Assembly: GCF_000590555.1 (NCBI RefSeq)
Contig: NC_022198.1
Span: 1,566,583-1,630,582 of the forward strand
Direction: 5' to 3'
From: Corynebacterium argentoratense DSM 44202
GTDB lineage: Bacteria; Actinomycetota; Actinomycetes; Mycobacteriales; Mycobacteriaceae
Length of the DNA stretch: 64,000 nucleotides
A program made the position numbers and the translations under genes. Under the pieces are notes generated by a model, which ran no database searches, was not told the origin of the DNA, and was given only the letters and a program-made list of their open reading frames with translations. This document shows, one piece after another, positions 28,308 to 37,364 of this stretch (position 1 is its first letter; each line of letters opens with the position of its first letter).

Positions 28308-30134
28308 GTGGCACACACACCCCCACATGCCGACGCTCCCGCAATCGCACTGATCGGCATGGGCCCCCGCGGCGTCAGCACCCTCGAACGCATCATCGCC
28401 ACCCACGAGGCCACAAACGCCCACTCCCCCCTACACATCCACGTCATCGACCCCTGGGAGGTCGGCGCGGGCGAAATCTGGCGCCCCGACCAAACACCAC
28501 TGGTCTGCATGAACACCCTCGCCGGCGCCGTCACCCTCTACACAGAACCCGACGCCACCATCACCGGCCCCGTCCGCCCCGGCCCCACCATGTACCAATG
28601 GATCGTCGGCGTGCGCACCGGCCTCTACCAGGCAGAACTACCACCACACCTCCGCGAAGAGCTCCACCACACAAGGCCCGAATCCCATCCCTCCCGCGCG
28701 CTCTACGGCGCCTACATCCGCTGGGTATACCAGCACATTCCCCTACCCGACGGCGTCACCATCACCGAACACCACGCGCGCGCCACATCCATCACCGCCG
28801 CCGGCGACACACGCGACGTCATCACCCTTGACGATGGCAGCACAATCACCGCAGACGCGACCGTCTACGCACCCGGATGGATCCCCAACACCCACCAGGC
28901 CCCAGCAGGCGCCCGGCGTTGGATCGGCCCCGGCAACCCCATCGACCAAGACCTCGACGCGATCAACCCCGGCGACAACCTGCTGATCCGCGGACTCGGC
29001 ATGGGCTTTTTCGACGCAGTCACGCTGCTCACCCAAGGCCGAGGCGGCCGCTTCGACCACGGCCGATACATCCCCAGCGGCAAAGAACCACACATCCGTG
29101 TCACCTCGCGCCGCGGGTATCCCTTCCTGCCGAAATCCGAATACGAGGCCCTGCCACCGCAAGCCCCACTGCGACGCATGAAGGCCGCAATCGCAGACCA
29201 CGCCGATGCCGAACGCGTCGATTTTTCCACCACCCTGTTTCCCGCCATCATCAAAGACGCCTACGAGGCCTACTACCGGGCGCTCGAACGGATCACTCCC
29301 GGCGCGTTAGCTATCCCGATTGAACAAATCATCGCGCGTATTGACGCCGCGGGGGTTCGCAGCATCGCTGGCGTTACGGATACAGCCACGCCGGATAGCG
29401 CGTTTCTTCCTTGGGCGCTAGATGGGGTGACCGTCGATCCCGCTGACCAGTGGAATCACCTGGTGGAGATCGATCCGCTGGCGGAATTCGACGGTGACAC
29501 TGAACAGCTGCAGGCTTTCATACACGAGCGGCTTGCCACCGACGTGCTGGACGCCGCGCGGGGAACCATGAGCGCACGCAAGGCTGCGTTGTGGACCATC
29601 AGCGCCTGCCGCAAACCGGCAGCAGTTTTCGGCGAACAAGGCCGATACACGCTTGAGTCGAGCCGTGGGGACTTCGCCACCCTCATGGACTTTGGGCAGA
29701 TGGTGGGCTCTGGACCACCGGCGTTCCGCACACGGGAATTGCTTGCCCTCACCGAGGCAGGCGTGGTCAGCTTCGTACTCCCCCAGAATGCTGCTGTCGC
29801 GATTGAACAGGCCGATGTGGTGCTAGATGCATTCCTGCCCTCACCGGACATCCACCGCAGCGCCGACCCCCTGATCGCCGGTTTGCGAGCCGACGGCAGG
29901 CTGCAACCTTTTGCCTACGACGGCGTCAGCACTGCCTCCCCCGATGTGGATCCCCGCACGCGCCTGCTTGCGGGCGATCCGCGTGTGCACCTGATCGGCA
30001 TCCCCACCCATGCGCAGTACGCCGACACCACCATTTCCCCCATGCCCGGCACCGACCCCACGATGCTGCGCGAAACAGATGCGGCCGCGCGCAGCGCCCT
30101 AGCGGTTGCGTACGGACACGATTGGCAAGCTTAG
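28308..30134 (+). CDS. FAD/NAD(P)-binding protein (NAD_binding_9 type)
   Basis: A 608-residue cytoplasmic flavoprotein-like chain. The N-terminus has a dinucleotide fold (IALIGMGPRGVSTLERI near 12-28, then HVIDPWEVGAGEIWRP), and LLIRGLGMGFFDAVTLLTQG near 225 is the second nucleotide-binding element, both typical of this YdhS-like family, whose reactions are unknown. I start at the GTG at 28308 because GGAAGGAC lies seven bases before it; an ATG at 28281 has no site. It is divergent from the second ABC operon and shares the operator region, so a common substrate is likely. Its stop overlaps that of metB. Confidence 0.8.
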   Translation: MAHTPPHADAPAIALIGMGPRGVSTLERIIATHEATNAHSPLHIHVIDPWEVGAGEIWRPDQTPLVCMNTLAGAVTLYTEPDATITGPVRPGPTMYQWIVGVRTGLYQAELPPHLREELHHTRPESHPSRALYGAYIRWVYQHIPLPDGVTITEHHARATSITAAGDTRDVITLDDGSTITADATVYAPGWIPNTHQAPAGARRWIGPGNPIDQDLDAINPGDNLLIRGLGMGFFDAVTLLTQGRGGRFDHGRYIPSGKEPHIRVTSRRGYPFLPKSEYEALPPQAPLRRMKAAIADHADAERVDFSTTLFPAIIKDAYEAYYRALERITPGALAIPIEQIIARIDAAGVRSIAGVTDTATPDSAFLPWALDGVTVDPADQWNHLVEIDPLAEFDGDTEQLQAFIHERLATDVLDAARGTMSARKAALWTISACRKPAAVFGEQGRYTLESSRGDFATLMDFGQMVGSGPPAFRTRELLALTEAGVVSFVLPQNAAVAIEQADVVLDAFLPSPDIHRSADPLIAGLRADGRLQPFAYDGVSTASPDVDPRTRLLAGDPRVHLIGIPTHAQYADTTISPMPGTDPTMLRETDAAARSALAVAYGHDWQA

Positions 30135-31276
30135 GCCTTGGCTACGGCCTCGAGGGCTCGCTCGATATCGACGCTCAAGTCCTCGAGGTCTTCAATACCA
30201 ATGGAAATCCGGACGAGGTCACGCGGAACCTCCAACTGGCTTCCATTAGCGGACTGGTGCGTCATCGACGCGGGATGCTCCACCAAGGACTCCACCCCAC
30301 CCAAAGACTCCGCCAAACAAATGGTGCGGGTGCCCAAACAGAAGGCGCGGGCGGCTTCTTCAGAATGGAAACGCGCAGAAATCATCCCGCCGAAGCGTCG
30401 CATCTGGCGTGCGGCAACCTCGTGGCCAGGGTGACTGTCGAGCCCGGGGTAAAGGACCTGTTTGACCAGCGGGGATTGGTCGAGTTGCCGCGCGATGGCC
30501 TCTGCATTATCGCAGTGGCGCTCCATGCGCACACCCAGGGTCTTGATACCGCGGATCGTTAAATAACAGTCGAACACTGACGGGATCGGACCCACCCCAC
30601 CTTGATAGAACAGCAACTGCTCATCGATTTCGGGATTATTGGTGGCCACCACACCACCGACAACATCCGAATGCCCACCCAGGTACTTGGTGGTGGAATG
30701 CAGCACAACGTTCGCCCCCAATTCCAGCGGTTTCTGCAGGTAGGGGCTTGCAAACGTATTGTCCACACCCAAGATGACGCCGCGGGCCTGCGTGTGTTCA
30801 GCGATCCCCGCGACGTCACTAATTCCCAGCAAAGGATTGGTGGGGGTTTCCAACCAGACGAGTGCGGTGTTGTCCTGGATGGCCTCGGCGACGGCGTGGG
30901 TGTCGCTGGTATCCACCACGGTGTAGCTCACCCCCCACTGCTGATAGACAGAGTCGATGAGGCGGAAGGTGCCGCCGTAGACGTCGTTGCCCATCACCAG
31001 GTGAGATCCTGGGGTTAACACCGAGCGGAAGAAGCAATCCGTTGCGGCCATGCCGGAGGAAAATGCGCGACAGTGCGCAGCGGATTCCAGTGCTGCGACC
31101 GTGTCTTCTAGGACGCGGATGGTGGGGTTACCGCAGCGGGTGTATTCAAAACCGCCGCGCAGTTCATTAAGCCCGTTTTGGGCGAAGGTCGTCGAAGCGT
31201 AGATCGGGGGGTTGATAGCTCCGAATGTGGAGTCCGGGTGGTAGCCGGCGTGGATGGCGTCTGTATTGAATCCCAT
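30131..31276 (-). CDS. metB: Cystathionine gamma-synthase
   Basis: PLP enzyme that joins O-acyl-homoserine and cysteine to cystathionine for methionine synthesis. The 381 residues contain the Cys/Met-metabolism signature with the PLP lysine in HSTTKYLGGHSDVVGG near 197, preceded by DNTFASPYLQKPLELGAN near 170. The N-terminus (FNTDAIHAGYHPDSTFGAINPPIY) fits corynebacterial MetB; a closely related cystathionine gamma-lyase cannot be fully excluded. TAGTGT seven bases before the ATG (minus strand, 31284-31289) points to a leaderless mRNA. Confidence 0.9.
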   Translation of the reverse strand: MGFNTDAIHAGYHPDSTFGAINPPIYASTTFAQNGLNELRGGFEYTRCGNPTIRVLEDTVAALESAAHCRAFSSGMAATDCFFRSVLTPGSHLVMGNDVYGGTFRLIDSVYQQWGVSYTVVDTSDTHAVAEAIQDNTALVWLETPTNPLLGISDVAGIAEHTQARGVILGVDNTFASPYLQKPLELGANVVLHSTTKYLGGHSDVVGGVVATNNPEIDEQLLFYQGGVGPIPSVFDCYLTIRGIKTLGVRMERHCDNAEAIARQLDQSPLVKQVLYPGLDSHPGHEVAARQMRRFGGMISARFHSEEAARAFCLGTRTICLAESLGGVESLVEHPASMTHQSANGSQLEVPRDLVRISIGIEDLEDLSVDIERALEAVAKA

Positions 31277-31386
31277 GGCGACAACACTAACAAACCCAGA
31301 CCAAGCTGTCTAACATTTACATACTGACCCGTATGGCCAATAGCGTTGTGCGCGCCCCCAGGCCCACCGACGTACAATCCCACACT

Positions 31387-32232
31387 ATGACTGTGCACGA
31401 CATCATCCACAACAGCCTGATCGACCGCGCCGTCGAGCACTTACCCCAAATCGCCCTGACCATAGTCATCGCCATCGTCGTCTCCACCATCCTGCGGAGG
31501 CTCATCGGACGCGCAACCAACCGGGCGATTAAGAAGAACCCCACCGAAACCCGCCGCGACGCCCGCCTCAAAACACTCGCCAGCGTTGGCAAATCCACCG
31601 TCTCCATCGTCGTATGGGCATGGGCCACCCTGACGGTCCTCGGAACCATCGGCATCGATGTCCGCCCGCTCATAGCCTCTGCAGGCGTCGCCGGTGTCGC
31701 TCTCGGCTTCGGCGCCCAATCACTGGTCAAAGACTTCCTCACCGGTATCTTCATGCTTGTCGAAGACCAATACGGCGTCGGCGACTGGATCGACGTCGGC
31801 GATGCCTCCGGCACCGTCGAGCACGTCTCGCTGCGCACCACAACCATCCGCGACTCCGACGGAACCCTCTGGTTCGTCCGCAACGGAGAAATCACCCGGG
31901 TCGGCAACTTCAGCCGCGAATACGCCATTGCCCGGGTCGAAATCCCCCTGAGCCTATCGACCGACATTTCCGCCGCGTCCCAAACCATCCTGGACGCCGC
32001 CACCGCAGCAGCCGGAGACCAACTCAAAGGAAAGATCATCGGCTCTCCCACTCTCGACGGTGTCTCCACCGTGTCCACCGACCACCTCACCATCCGTGTC
32101 AAAGCCACCACCAAGCCCGGCGCGCAATGGGAGGTCCAGCGCGGACTCATGGGTGCCATCATGCCCGCGCTTGAAGCCGCAGAACTCAAAACCCCCTATC
32201 CCCATGGCATCGGCATCACCGGGGTATATTAA
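31387..32232 (+). CDS. Small-conductance mechanosensitive channel (MscS family)
   Basis: A 281-residue membrane channel: two to three helices, the third being the pore helix (PLIASAGVAGVALGFGAQSLVKD, with the Gly/Ala packing seen in MscS), then the beta domain (GDWIDVGDASGTVEHVSLRTTTIRD) and the alpha/beta C-terminal domain. It opens under membrane tension and releases solutes after osmotic downshock. I start at the ATG at 31387, eight bases after TACAAT (31373-31378); an ATG at 31333 would place that promoter inside the gene. It is shorter than C. glutamicum MscCG and lacks its long C-terminal extension. Confidence 0.9.
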   Translation: MTVHDIIHNSLIDRAVEHLPQIALTIVIAIVVSTILRRLIGRATNRAIKKNPTETRRDARLKTLASVGKSTVSIVVWAWATLTVLGTIGIDVRPLIASAGVAGVALGFGAQSLVKDFLTGIFMLVEDQYGVGDWIDVGDASGTVEHVSLRTTTIRDSDGTLWFVRNGEITRVGNFSREYAIARVEIPLSLSTDISAASQTILDAATAAAGDQLKGKIIGSPTLDGVSTVSTDHLTIRVKATTKPGAQWEVQRGLMGAIMPALEAAELKTPYPHGIGITGVY

Positions 32233-32237
32233 ACACC

Positions 32238-32645
32238 ATGACCACTTTCTACGAGGCCATCGGCGGAGAAGACACATTCACCCAGGTAGTGCACGAATTC
32301 TACAAGCGTGTAAAGGAAGACGCCCTGATCGGCCCCATGTATCCCCACGACGATTGGGAAGGCGCCGAAGATCGCCTGCGCTGGTTCCTCGCGCAATACT
32401 GGGGCGGGCCGCAAACCTTCAGCGAGCACCGCGGCCACCCACGGCTGCGCATGCGGCATCACCCGTTTTCTATCGGCGAGGCAGAGCGCGACCGGTGGCT
32501 GGACATGATGCACGAAGCAATGGACACCATCCCTAAAGAGCAGCTTGATGATGCCCACCGCGCCGCCATGTGGGAGCACATGGTGAAGGTTGCCAACATA
32601 CTGATCAACCGCATCGACCTTCCTGACCCTTCACAAAATCAGTAG
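32238..32645 (+). CDS. glbO: Truncated haemoglobin, group II
   Basis: A 135-residue globin of the GlbO/trHbO type, probably concerned with oxygen or reactive nitrogen chemistry near the membrane. It shows FYEAIGGEDTFTQVVHEFY (helix A/B), MYPHDDWEGAEDRLRWFLAQYWGGP, and LRMRHHPFSIG with the proximal histidine near 75. TATATT (32225-32230), which overlaps the mscS stop, lies seven bases before the ATG, so a separate leaderless transcript is likely. The thioesterase gene follows in the same direction. Confidence 0.93.
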   Translation: MTTFYEAIGGEDTFTQVVHEFYKRVKEDALIGPMYPHDDWEGAEDRLRWFLAQYWGGPQTFSEHRGHPRLRMRHHPFSIGEAERDRWLDMMHEAMDTIPKEQLDDAHRAAMWEHMVKVANILINRIDLPDPSQNQ

Positions 32646-32713
32646 TATCGTCGACAACAAACTACGCTTCGACACTCGCCTCTATCGTGAGGTGCAGGGA
32701 AGGACTTACACAC

Positions 32714-33205
32714 GTGTCTACTGAGGACAACACCAACACCAGCGCACAAGTGCACACCACCCGCATCCCCGTGCGTTGGTCTGACTTCGACCGCTTCAAC
32801 CACCTCAACAACGTGTCCTACATCGAGGTAGCGCAGGAGGCCCGCACAGCATTTGCGCAGGACGAATTCGCCGCACGTGGCCTTCCCATCCCGGCGGTGT
32901 TCGTGCGCCGCACCGAGGTCGACTACTTCCGACCGATCCTCCCAGACACAACGGCCGTAGAAATCGACACCACCGTGGTGCAGATCGGCACAACCAGCTT
33001 CACCACCCACCAAAGCATCAAGGACCGTAACGGTACCGTGTGCTGCACCGTGGACTGCGTCCAGATCGCCGTCGACCTCGCAACCTCTAGCCCGCGGGCC
33101 ATCACCAAACATGAACTTGGTGTGCTCACCCAGGTTGCTGATAGCGCGGTAATCAACGAAGCAACGTCTGCAGACGACTCCGCCGAAGCCTCAGCCGACG
33201 ACTAG
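32714..33205 (+). CDS. Acyl-CoA thioesterase (4HBT hot-dog family)
   Basis: A 163-residue hot-dog thioesterase. TRIPVRWSDFDRFNHLNNVSYIEVAQEART (about 16-45, quoted in parts) holds the catalytic Asp in the DxxxHxNN-like pattern DRFNHLNN. The GTG at 32714 is preceded by GGAAGGAC, which decides the start over an in-frame ATG at 32687. It is near glbO, as in other corynebacteria and mycobacteria. The substrate acyl-CoA is unknown. Confidence 0.88.
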   Translation: MSTEDNTNTSAQVHTTRIPVRWSDFDRFNHLNNVSYIEVAQEARTAFAQDEFAARGLPIPAVFVRRTEVDYFRPILPDTTAVEIDTTVVQIGTTSFTTHQSIKDRNGTVCCTVDCVQIAVDLATSSPRAITKHELGVLTQVADSAVINEATSADDSAEASADD

Positions 33206-33215
33206 CCTCGTACCC

Positions 33216-33896
33216 ATGCATCCCCCTTCGGACACGCATGACGCCGCGTCGACACAACCAACTCACGTCACAATCACCTACGCACGCCCAGACGATTCGG
33301 GCTTGCGCGCACTAGCTACCCGCGCCTACGCGCACGATTTTGCCGGCGCGCTGCGTTTGCGGCGTCATAACGAAAACACCGTTGAGGCGTTTGCCAGCAC
33401 CAAACTCGACACACTCGTCTCTCGCAGATTCGCCGCCACTATGGACTGCGAAGACACTGTCATCCGGGCGCAAGCAGCAACCCAACACCCTGACGAGCAC
33501 GGAGTGTTCACCGCTGTCACCTGCCCTGCGGCTTGGAACGGGCCTTTGCCCCCACAGGAGGGTTTCACGCTGGTGGAAGACCTCCCAGTCGACACCTTCC
33601 TGCAGCTGAGCCGTGACAACAAGCAGCAAACCACCAGTGACAAAATGCCCACGTCGCTGCTCAACCAAGACGTCATCACTGTCAACAATGACGCCACCGG
33701 CACCCAAGCCATCGTGGCCAACCGCATGGTACTTACCCTGGATGCTTTCGGTCTGCTGCCTAAGACAACCGGCACCGAAGGGTCCAAACACTATCCCCCC
33801 GTGGTCCGAGTATCCGTTCGAGGACGGTGGGTGCGGCTCGATACTGTGTTCGCCAGCGTCTACTACAACCGAGGCGGACACCTACTGGTGCTATAA
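33216..33896 (+). CDS. Conserved-looking hypothetical protein
   Basis: A 226-residue protein with no domain that I recognise. It has no signal peptide or membrane segment. The N-terminal half includes a basic segment (ALRLRRHNENTVEAF) and the C-terminal part VVRVSVRGRWVRLDTVFA. It begins ten bases after the thioesterase stop; a weak -10 (TAGCCT) lies seven bases before the ATG. It ends close to the opposing tRNA-Arg. The position next to the thioesterase gives no firm clue. Confidence 0.65.
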   Translation: MHPPSDTHDAASTQPTHVTITYARPDDSGLRALATRAYAHDFAGALRLRRHNENTVEAFASTKLDTLVSRRFAATMDCEDTVIRAQAATQHPDEHGVFTAVTCPAAWNGPLPPQEGFTLVEDLPVDTFLQLSRDNKQQTTSDKMPTSLLNQDVITVNNDATGTQAIVANRMVLTLDAFGLLPKTTGTEGSKHYPPVVRVSVRGRWVRLDTVFASVYYNRGGHLLVL

Positions 33897-33901
33897 AAAA
33901 G

Positions 33902-33975
33902 CGCCCCCTGCAGGATTCGAACCTGCGACCTGCCGGGTAGAAGCCGGATGCTCTAATCCGCTGAGCTAAGGGGGC
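33902..33975 (-). tRNA. tRNA-Arg (TCT)
   Basis: Minus-strand cloverleaf: acceptor GCCCCCT/AGGGGGC, D arm GCTC...GAGC, anticodon loop CTTCTAC giving TCT, T arm GCAGG-TTCGAAT-CCTGC, discriminator G; CCA is not encoded. The outermost anticodon-stem pair (T-C) is a mismatch. Confidence 0.93.
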
Positions 33976-34052
33976 CTGTTGATAAACAACCTTTAAAAGA
34001 TTAGCGCACCGCAGCTCGGACCCCAACCCACAACCCCGCTACTGTGTTAGCT

Positions 34053-36050
34053 ATGAGTCGAAGCACCACAGTGAAGCCAACCTGGCCGCTGTACCTCCTG
34101 TTCTTCCTAGTCGCGGGAATCGTCGGAGCCACCATATCCTGGGGTTTCCTATCTGAATCCCTCGAAGCACTCGGAATCCCCGACCCCGGGCCGCTCACCA
34201 CAGCCGGTCTTCCTTTCTTCCGCTCCGGGGCACTGATGCTCATGTGCCTGTCCGTCGGTAGCTTCTACTTCGCAGCATTCCTCACCTCCCCGACCCCCTC
34301 AGAAGGCGCTGGCATCGTCCAAGCCCCCTTGCGAGTCGACGGAGCTCTAGCATCGCGAACCGGCGGCATCGCTGCGCTGTGCACCTCGCTGATCGCTCTG
34401 CTACTAGTTCCGATGTACCTGTCGGATGTGTCCGGAGAGCCACTGTCACAGGCACTCCAACCAGCGAACTGGTCAGTTGCGTTGAACCAGGTCTCAACCT
34501 CACTGGCGTGGCTATGGGTTGCCATCATCGCAGCGATAACCGGAGTGGGCGGTCTCGCTGCCCGCCGCTGGGGTTCCCAACCACTACTCGTCTTAAGCTC
34601 ACTGGGCATGCTGGTCCCCCTCGGGCTCGAAGGACACTCGGCGACAGGTGGCGACCACGACTACGGCACCAACTCCTACCTGTGGCACCTATTCTTCATG
34701 GCACTCTGGGTCGGCGGATTAATAGCACTCATCGCCCACGGCATGCGTAAAGGCCCCGACATGGCCACAGCTGTGCGCCGTTACAGTGGACTCGCCCTAG
34801 TCTCTGCGCTTGCTATGACAGCATCCGGCCTGATTAATGCCGCTATCCGTATCCATCTATCTGACTGGCTCACCACCGGCTACGGCTTGCTGATCACCGC
34901 CAAGTTCGTTGGTGTCATCATCCTCGCCCTCTTCGGTTTCTACCACCGGAAAATCACCATCCCCAAGCTAGACAGACAGCCAGCGCTCTTCCGCCGCGTA
35001 GCCATCGTCGAGGTAGCGATCATGGCAGCCATCGCCGGCATCGCAGTCTCCCTCGGCCGCACTCCCCCGCCCCCACCCCGCAGCGCCGATATCAACACCA
35101 TGGACGTCGAACTGGGCTACAAACTCTTCGTTGCACCAACCCTAAGCAACGTGTTCACCATGTGGCGCTTCGACATCGTCTTCGGCACCCTCGCAATCGT
35201 CCTCGCCGCCCTGTACCTCCGCGGCGTCATCATCCTTAAACGACGGGGAGAATCCTGGCCACTGTCACGCACCCTGTGGTTCATGGGCGGCTGCCTCATG
35301 CTGTTGATCACCATGTGCTCCGGTATCGGAATGTACATGCCCGCATTGTTCTCAATGCACATGGTTGGGCACATGATCCTATCCATGGGCGTGCCGGTGT
35401 TCTGGGTGCTTGGCGGCCCACTCACCCTCGCGCTGCGCAGCATAGATGCCAGCGAGCCACACCAGTGGGTCGAAGCACTGATCGACAATCCGCTCATCCG
35501 CATGCTCACCATCCCGTGGGTTAACACCATCCAATTTGTGGTGTTCTTCTACGGGCTCTACCTGGAGCCGCTATATACCACCGCTATCTCTGAACACGCC
35601 GGCCACCTGGGCATGAACGTATTGTTCCTTCTGTCCGGAACAATCTACTTCTGGGAACTCATCGGCATCGACCCGCTGCCCGGCCGCGGAGGCCCCATGG
35701 GGCGCATAGTGTGGCTCACCGGTTCACTCCCCTTCCACATGTTCTTCGGTGTCGCCCTGATGCAGATGCAGCTCATCCTCGGCCTGGACTTCTACTCGAT
35801 CCTTGGGCTGCCGTGGTCACCCGACCTGCTGCGGGACCAGAACGCCGGCGGAGGTATCGCCTGGGCATCCGGCCAATTCCCCCTCGTCATCGTGTATGCC
35901 GTCTTGCTGCGTGAGTTCTACCGCGACGATCGCCGCCAACAGAAGGCCTACGACAAGCACGCAGAAGACACCGGCGACGAAGACCTCGAGGCCTACAACC
36001 AAATGCTGGCCGACATAAGCGCCGGAAAAGACACCTTCCGCCAGCTCTAG
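34053..36050 (+). CDS. CopD-CtaG fusion: copper-related / cytochrome c oxidase assembly membrane protein
   Basis: A 665-residue membrane protein with two halves. Residues 1 to about 330 form a CopD-like domain with about nine helices, including the conserved SYLWHLFFMALWVGGLIAL near 208. Residues about 350-620 are a CtaG-type domain (FRIV...GTLAIVLAALYLRG, then MHMVGHMILSMGVPVFWVLGGP, with His clusters and MQMQLILGLDFYS) that helps copper insertion into cytochrome oxidase. The tail is hydrophilic and acidic. TACTGT (34040-34045) lies seven bases before the ATG: a leaderless start. The last 33 bases are repeated 1.9 kb downstream, beyond the cadmium island. Confidence 0.88.
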   Translation: MSRSTTVKPTWPLYLLFFLVAGIVGATISWGFLSESLEALGIPDPGPLTTAGLPFFRSGALMLMCLSVGSFYFAAFLTSPTPSEGAGIVQAPLRVDGALASRTGGIAALCTSLIALLLVPMYLSDVSGEPLSQALQPANWSVALNQVSTSLAWLWVAIIAAITGVGGLAARRWGSQPLLVLSSLGMLVPLGLEGHSATGGDHDYGTNSYLWHLFFMALWVGGLIALIAHGMRKGPDMATAVRRYSGLALVSALAMTASGLINAAIRIHLSDWLTTGYGLLITAKFVGVIILALFGFYHRKITIPKLDRQPALFRRVAIVEVAIMAAIAGIAVSLGRTPPPPPRSADINTMDVELGYKLFVAPTLSNVFTMWRFDIVFGTLAIVLAALYLRGVIILKRRGESWPLSRTLWFMGGCLMLLITMCSGIGMYMPALFSMHMVGHMILSMGVPVFWVLGGPLTLALRSIDASEPHQWVEALIDNPLIRMLTIPWVNTIQFVVFFYGLYLEPLYTTAISEHAGHLGMNVLFLLSGTIYFWELIGIDPLPGRGGPMGRIVWLTGSLPFHMFFGVALMQMQLILGLDFYSILGLPWSPDLLRDQNAGGGIAWASGQFPLVIVYAVLLREFYRDDRRQQKAYDKHAEDTGDEDLEAYNQMLADISAGKDTFRQL

Positions 36051-36139
36051 CCACCACCCCCGGCCGGGCACAATGCGTGCGCGTGCCGACAGCAACCGAC
36101 GCGGCGTCATCACCCCATTTCACTAATGGTAATGACGTC
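36018..36139 (+). repeat. Direct repeat, left copy (122 bp)
   Basis: Identical over 122 bases to 37943-38064 (offset 1925). It covers the last 33 bases of the CopD-CtaG gene and the intergenic sequence after it; imperfect similarity extends about 12 bases further left. It contains a copy of the iterated 10-mer in reverse (36100-36109) and ends within a second copy. Confidence 0.95.
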
Positions 36140-36224
36140 TCGTCGCGCGCAGCGCGCCCCTCGGAGATCCACAACACCGTGGGGCCGACGTTCGCCCCTC
36201 GTGGCAACAGTTCAGCAACAGCTG

Positions 36225-36237
36225 TATAGTTCAGTTC
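36225..36237 (+). promoter_or_regulatory. cmtR-cadD promoter, leaderless, with candidate operator repeats
   Basis: TATAGT (36225-36230) is followed by seven bases and the cmtR ATG. The heptamer AGTTCAG occurs at 36209-36215 and again at 36228-36234, across the -10 and start site, where CmtR bound there would block transcription until cadmium or lead binds. The operator role is inferred. Confidence 0.55.
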
Positions 36238-36597
36238 ATGCTGACTATTTCTTCGCGCTTGGACGTGATGAACCGATTGGGTCGGGCGATGGCCGATCCC
36301 ACCCGATCTCGTATTCTCCTGACCCTGCTGGGCGGCCCGGCCTACCCGGCCGCTCTCGCCCGGGAGCTGGAACTGACGCGGTCAAATGTGTCGAACCACC
36401 TCACTTGCCTACGGGACTGCGGAATTGTGGTCGCCGAACCGCAGGGGCGGAAGACCCGCTACGAGATTGTCGACGCCCATCTTGTCCAGGCGCTGAACTC
36501 ACTGCTGGATACCACTCTGGCTGCCGACGAGAATGCCCCATGTATTGACTCGGCATGTGACGTGCCCGGGTGCGCCACCGGAGAGGGGAACAGGTAA
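36238..36597 (+). CDS. cmtR: Cadmium/lead-sensing ArsR-SmtB repressor CmtR
   Basis: A 119-residue winged-helix repressor. The DNA-binding region is ALARELELTRSNVSNHLTCL (about 39-58). Cys57 and Cys61 (LTCLRDCG) and Cys102 sit at the very positions known to bind Cd(II)/Pb(II) in mycobacterial CmtR; extra cysteines at 107 and 112 lie in the tail. Metal binding would release it from DNA and turn on cadD, whose GTG follows its stop directly. Confidence 0.93.
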   Translation: MLTISSRLDVMNRLGRAMADPTRSRILLTLLGGPAYPAALARELELTRSNVSNHLTCLRDCGIVVAEPQGRKTRYEIVDAHLVQALNSLLDTTLAADENAPCIDSACDVPGCATGEGNR

Positions 36598-37194
36598 GTG
36601 GTAACTGATCTCCTGGGGGCGGTCGGTCTGTTTATCGCCACCAATATCGACGACATCATCGTGCTCTCGCTGTTCTTCGCCCGTGGAGCCGGCCAAGCAG
36701 GGACCACACTTCGGATCCTGGCCGGGCAGTACCTTGGTTTCGCGGGCATCCTCGCAGCCACGATCCTGGTCATCCTAGGGGCGGATGCCTTCCTGCCAAC
36801 CGAGGCGATCCCCTACTTCGGGCTGATCCCCCTGGCCCTGGGGTTGTGGGCGGCCTGGCAAGCCTGGCAGGGAGACGATGACGACGACGATGACGCGAAA
36901 GTCAGCGGAAAGAACGTAAGCGCCTTGATCATCGCCGGGGTGACCTTTGCCAACGGTGGCGACAATATCGGCGTCTATGTCCCGGTTTTTCTCAACGTGG
37001 GTACCGCTACCGTTATCATCTACTGCGTCGTCTTTCTGATCCTGGTGGCGGGCCTGGTCCTGTTGGCGAAGTTCGTGGCCACCCGTCCACCGATCGCGGA
37101 GGTTCTCGAACGCTGGGAGCATGTGCTGTTCCCGATCGTTTTGATTGGCCTGGGTATCTTCATCCTCGTCAGCGGCGGCGCCTTCGGCCTTTAA
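36598..37194 (+). CDS. cadD: Cadmium resistance transporter CadD
   Basis: A 198-residue inner-membrane protein of the CadD family that gives cadmium resistance by export or sequestration. About five to six helices are seen; the start LFIATNIDDIIVLSLFFARG holds the conserved NIDDI motif, and a second acidic motif is in TFANGGDNIGVYVPVF near 117. A run of seven aspartates lies in the cytoplasmic loop near 93. The GTG at 36598 touches the cmtR stop, so the pair is coupled. Confidence 0.92.
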   Translation: MVTDLLGAVGLFIATNIDDIIVLSLFFARGAGQAGTTLRILAGQYLGFAGILAATILVILGADAFLPTEAIPYFGLIPLALGLWAAWQAWQGDDDDDDDAKVSGKNVSALIIAGVTFANGGDNIGVYVPVFLNVGTATVIIYCVVFLILVAGLVLLAKFVATRPPIAEVLERWEHVLFPIVLIGLGIFILVSGGAFGL

Positions 37195-37364
37195 TAAGCT
37201 CAGGCCACGGTCATGTAGAAAACACTCCCTAGGGCCCCGTCGGGATGTGAGACCCCGGCCGCGACGTGGGCAACCCGCCCACCGTGTTTTCAGTACAGTC
37301 GGCCTCAACCAACCAAACAGTGGCGCTGTTTCAGCTGAGGCGGCCGCCCTGGCGAGGAAGACAC

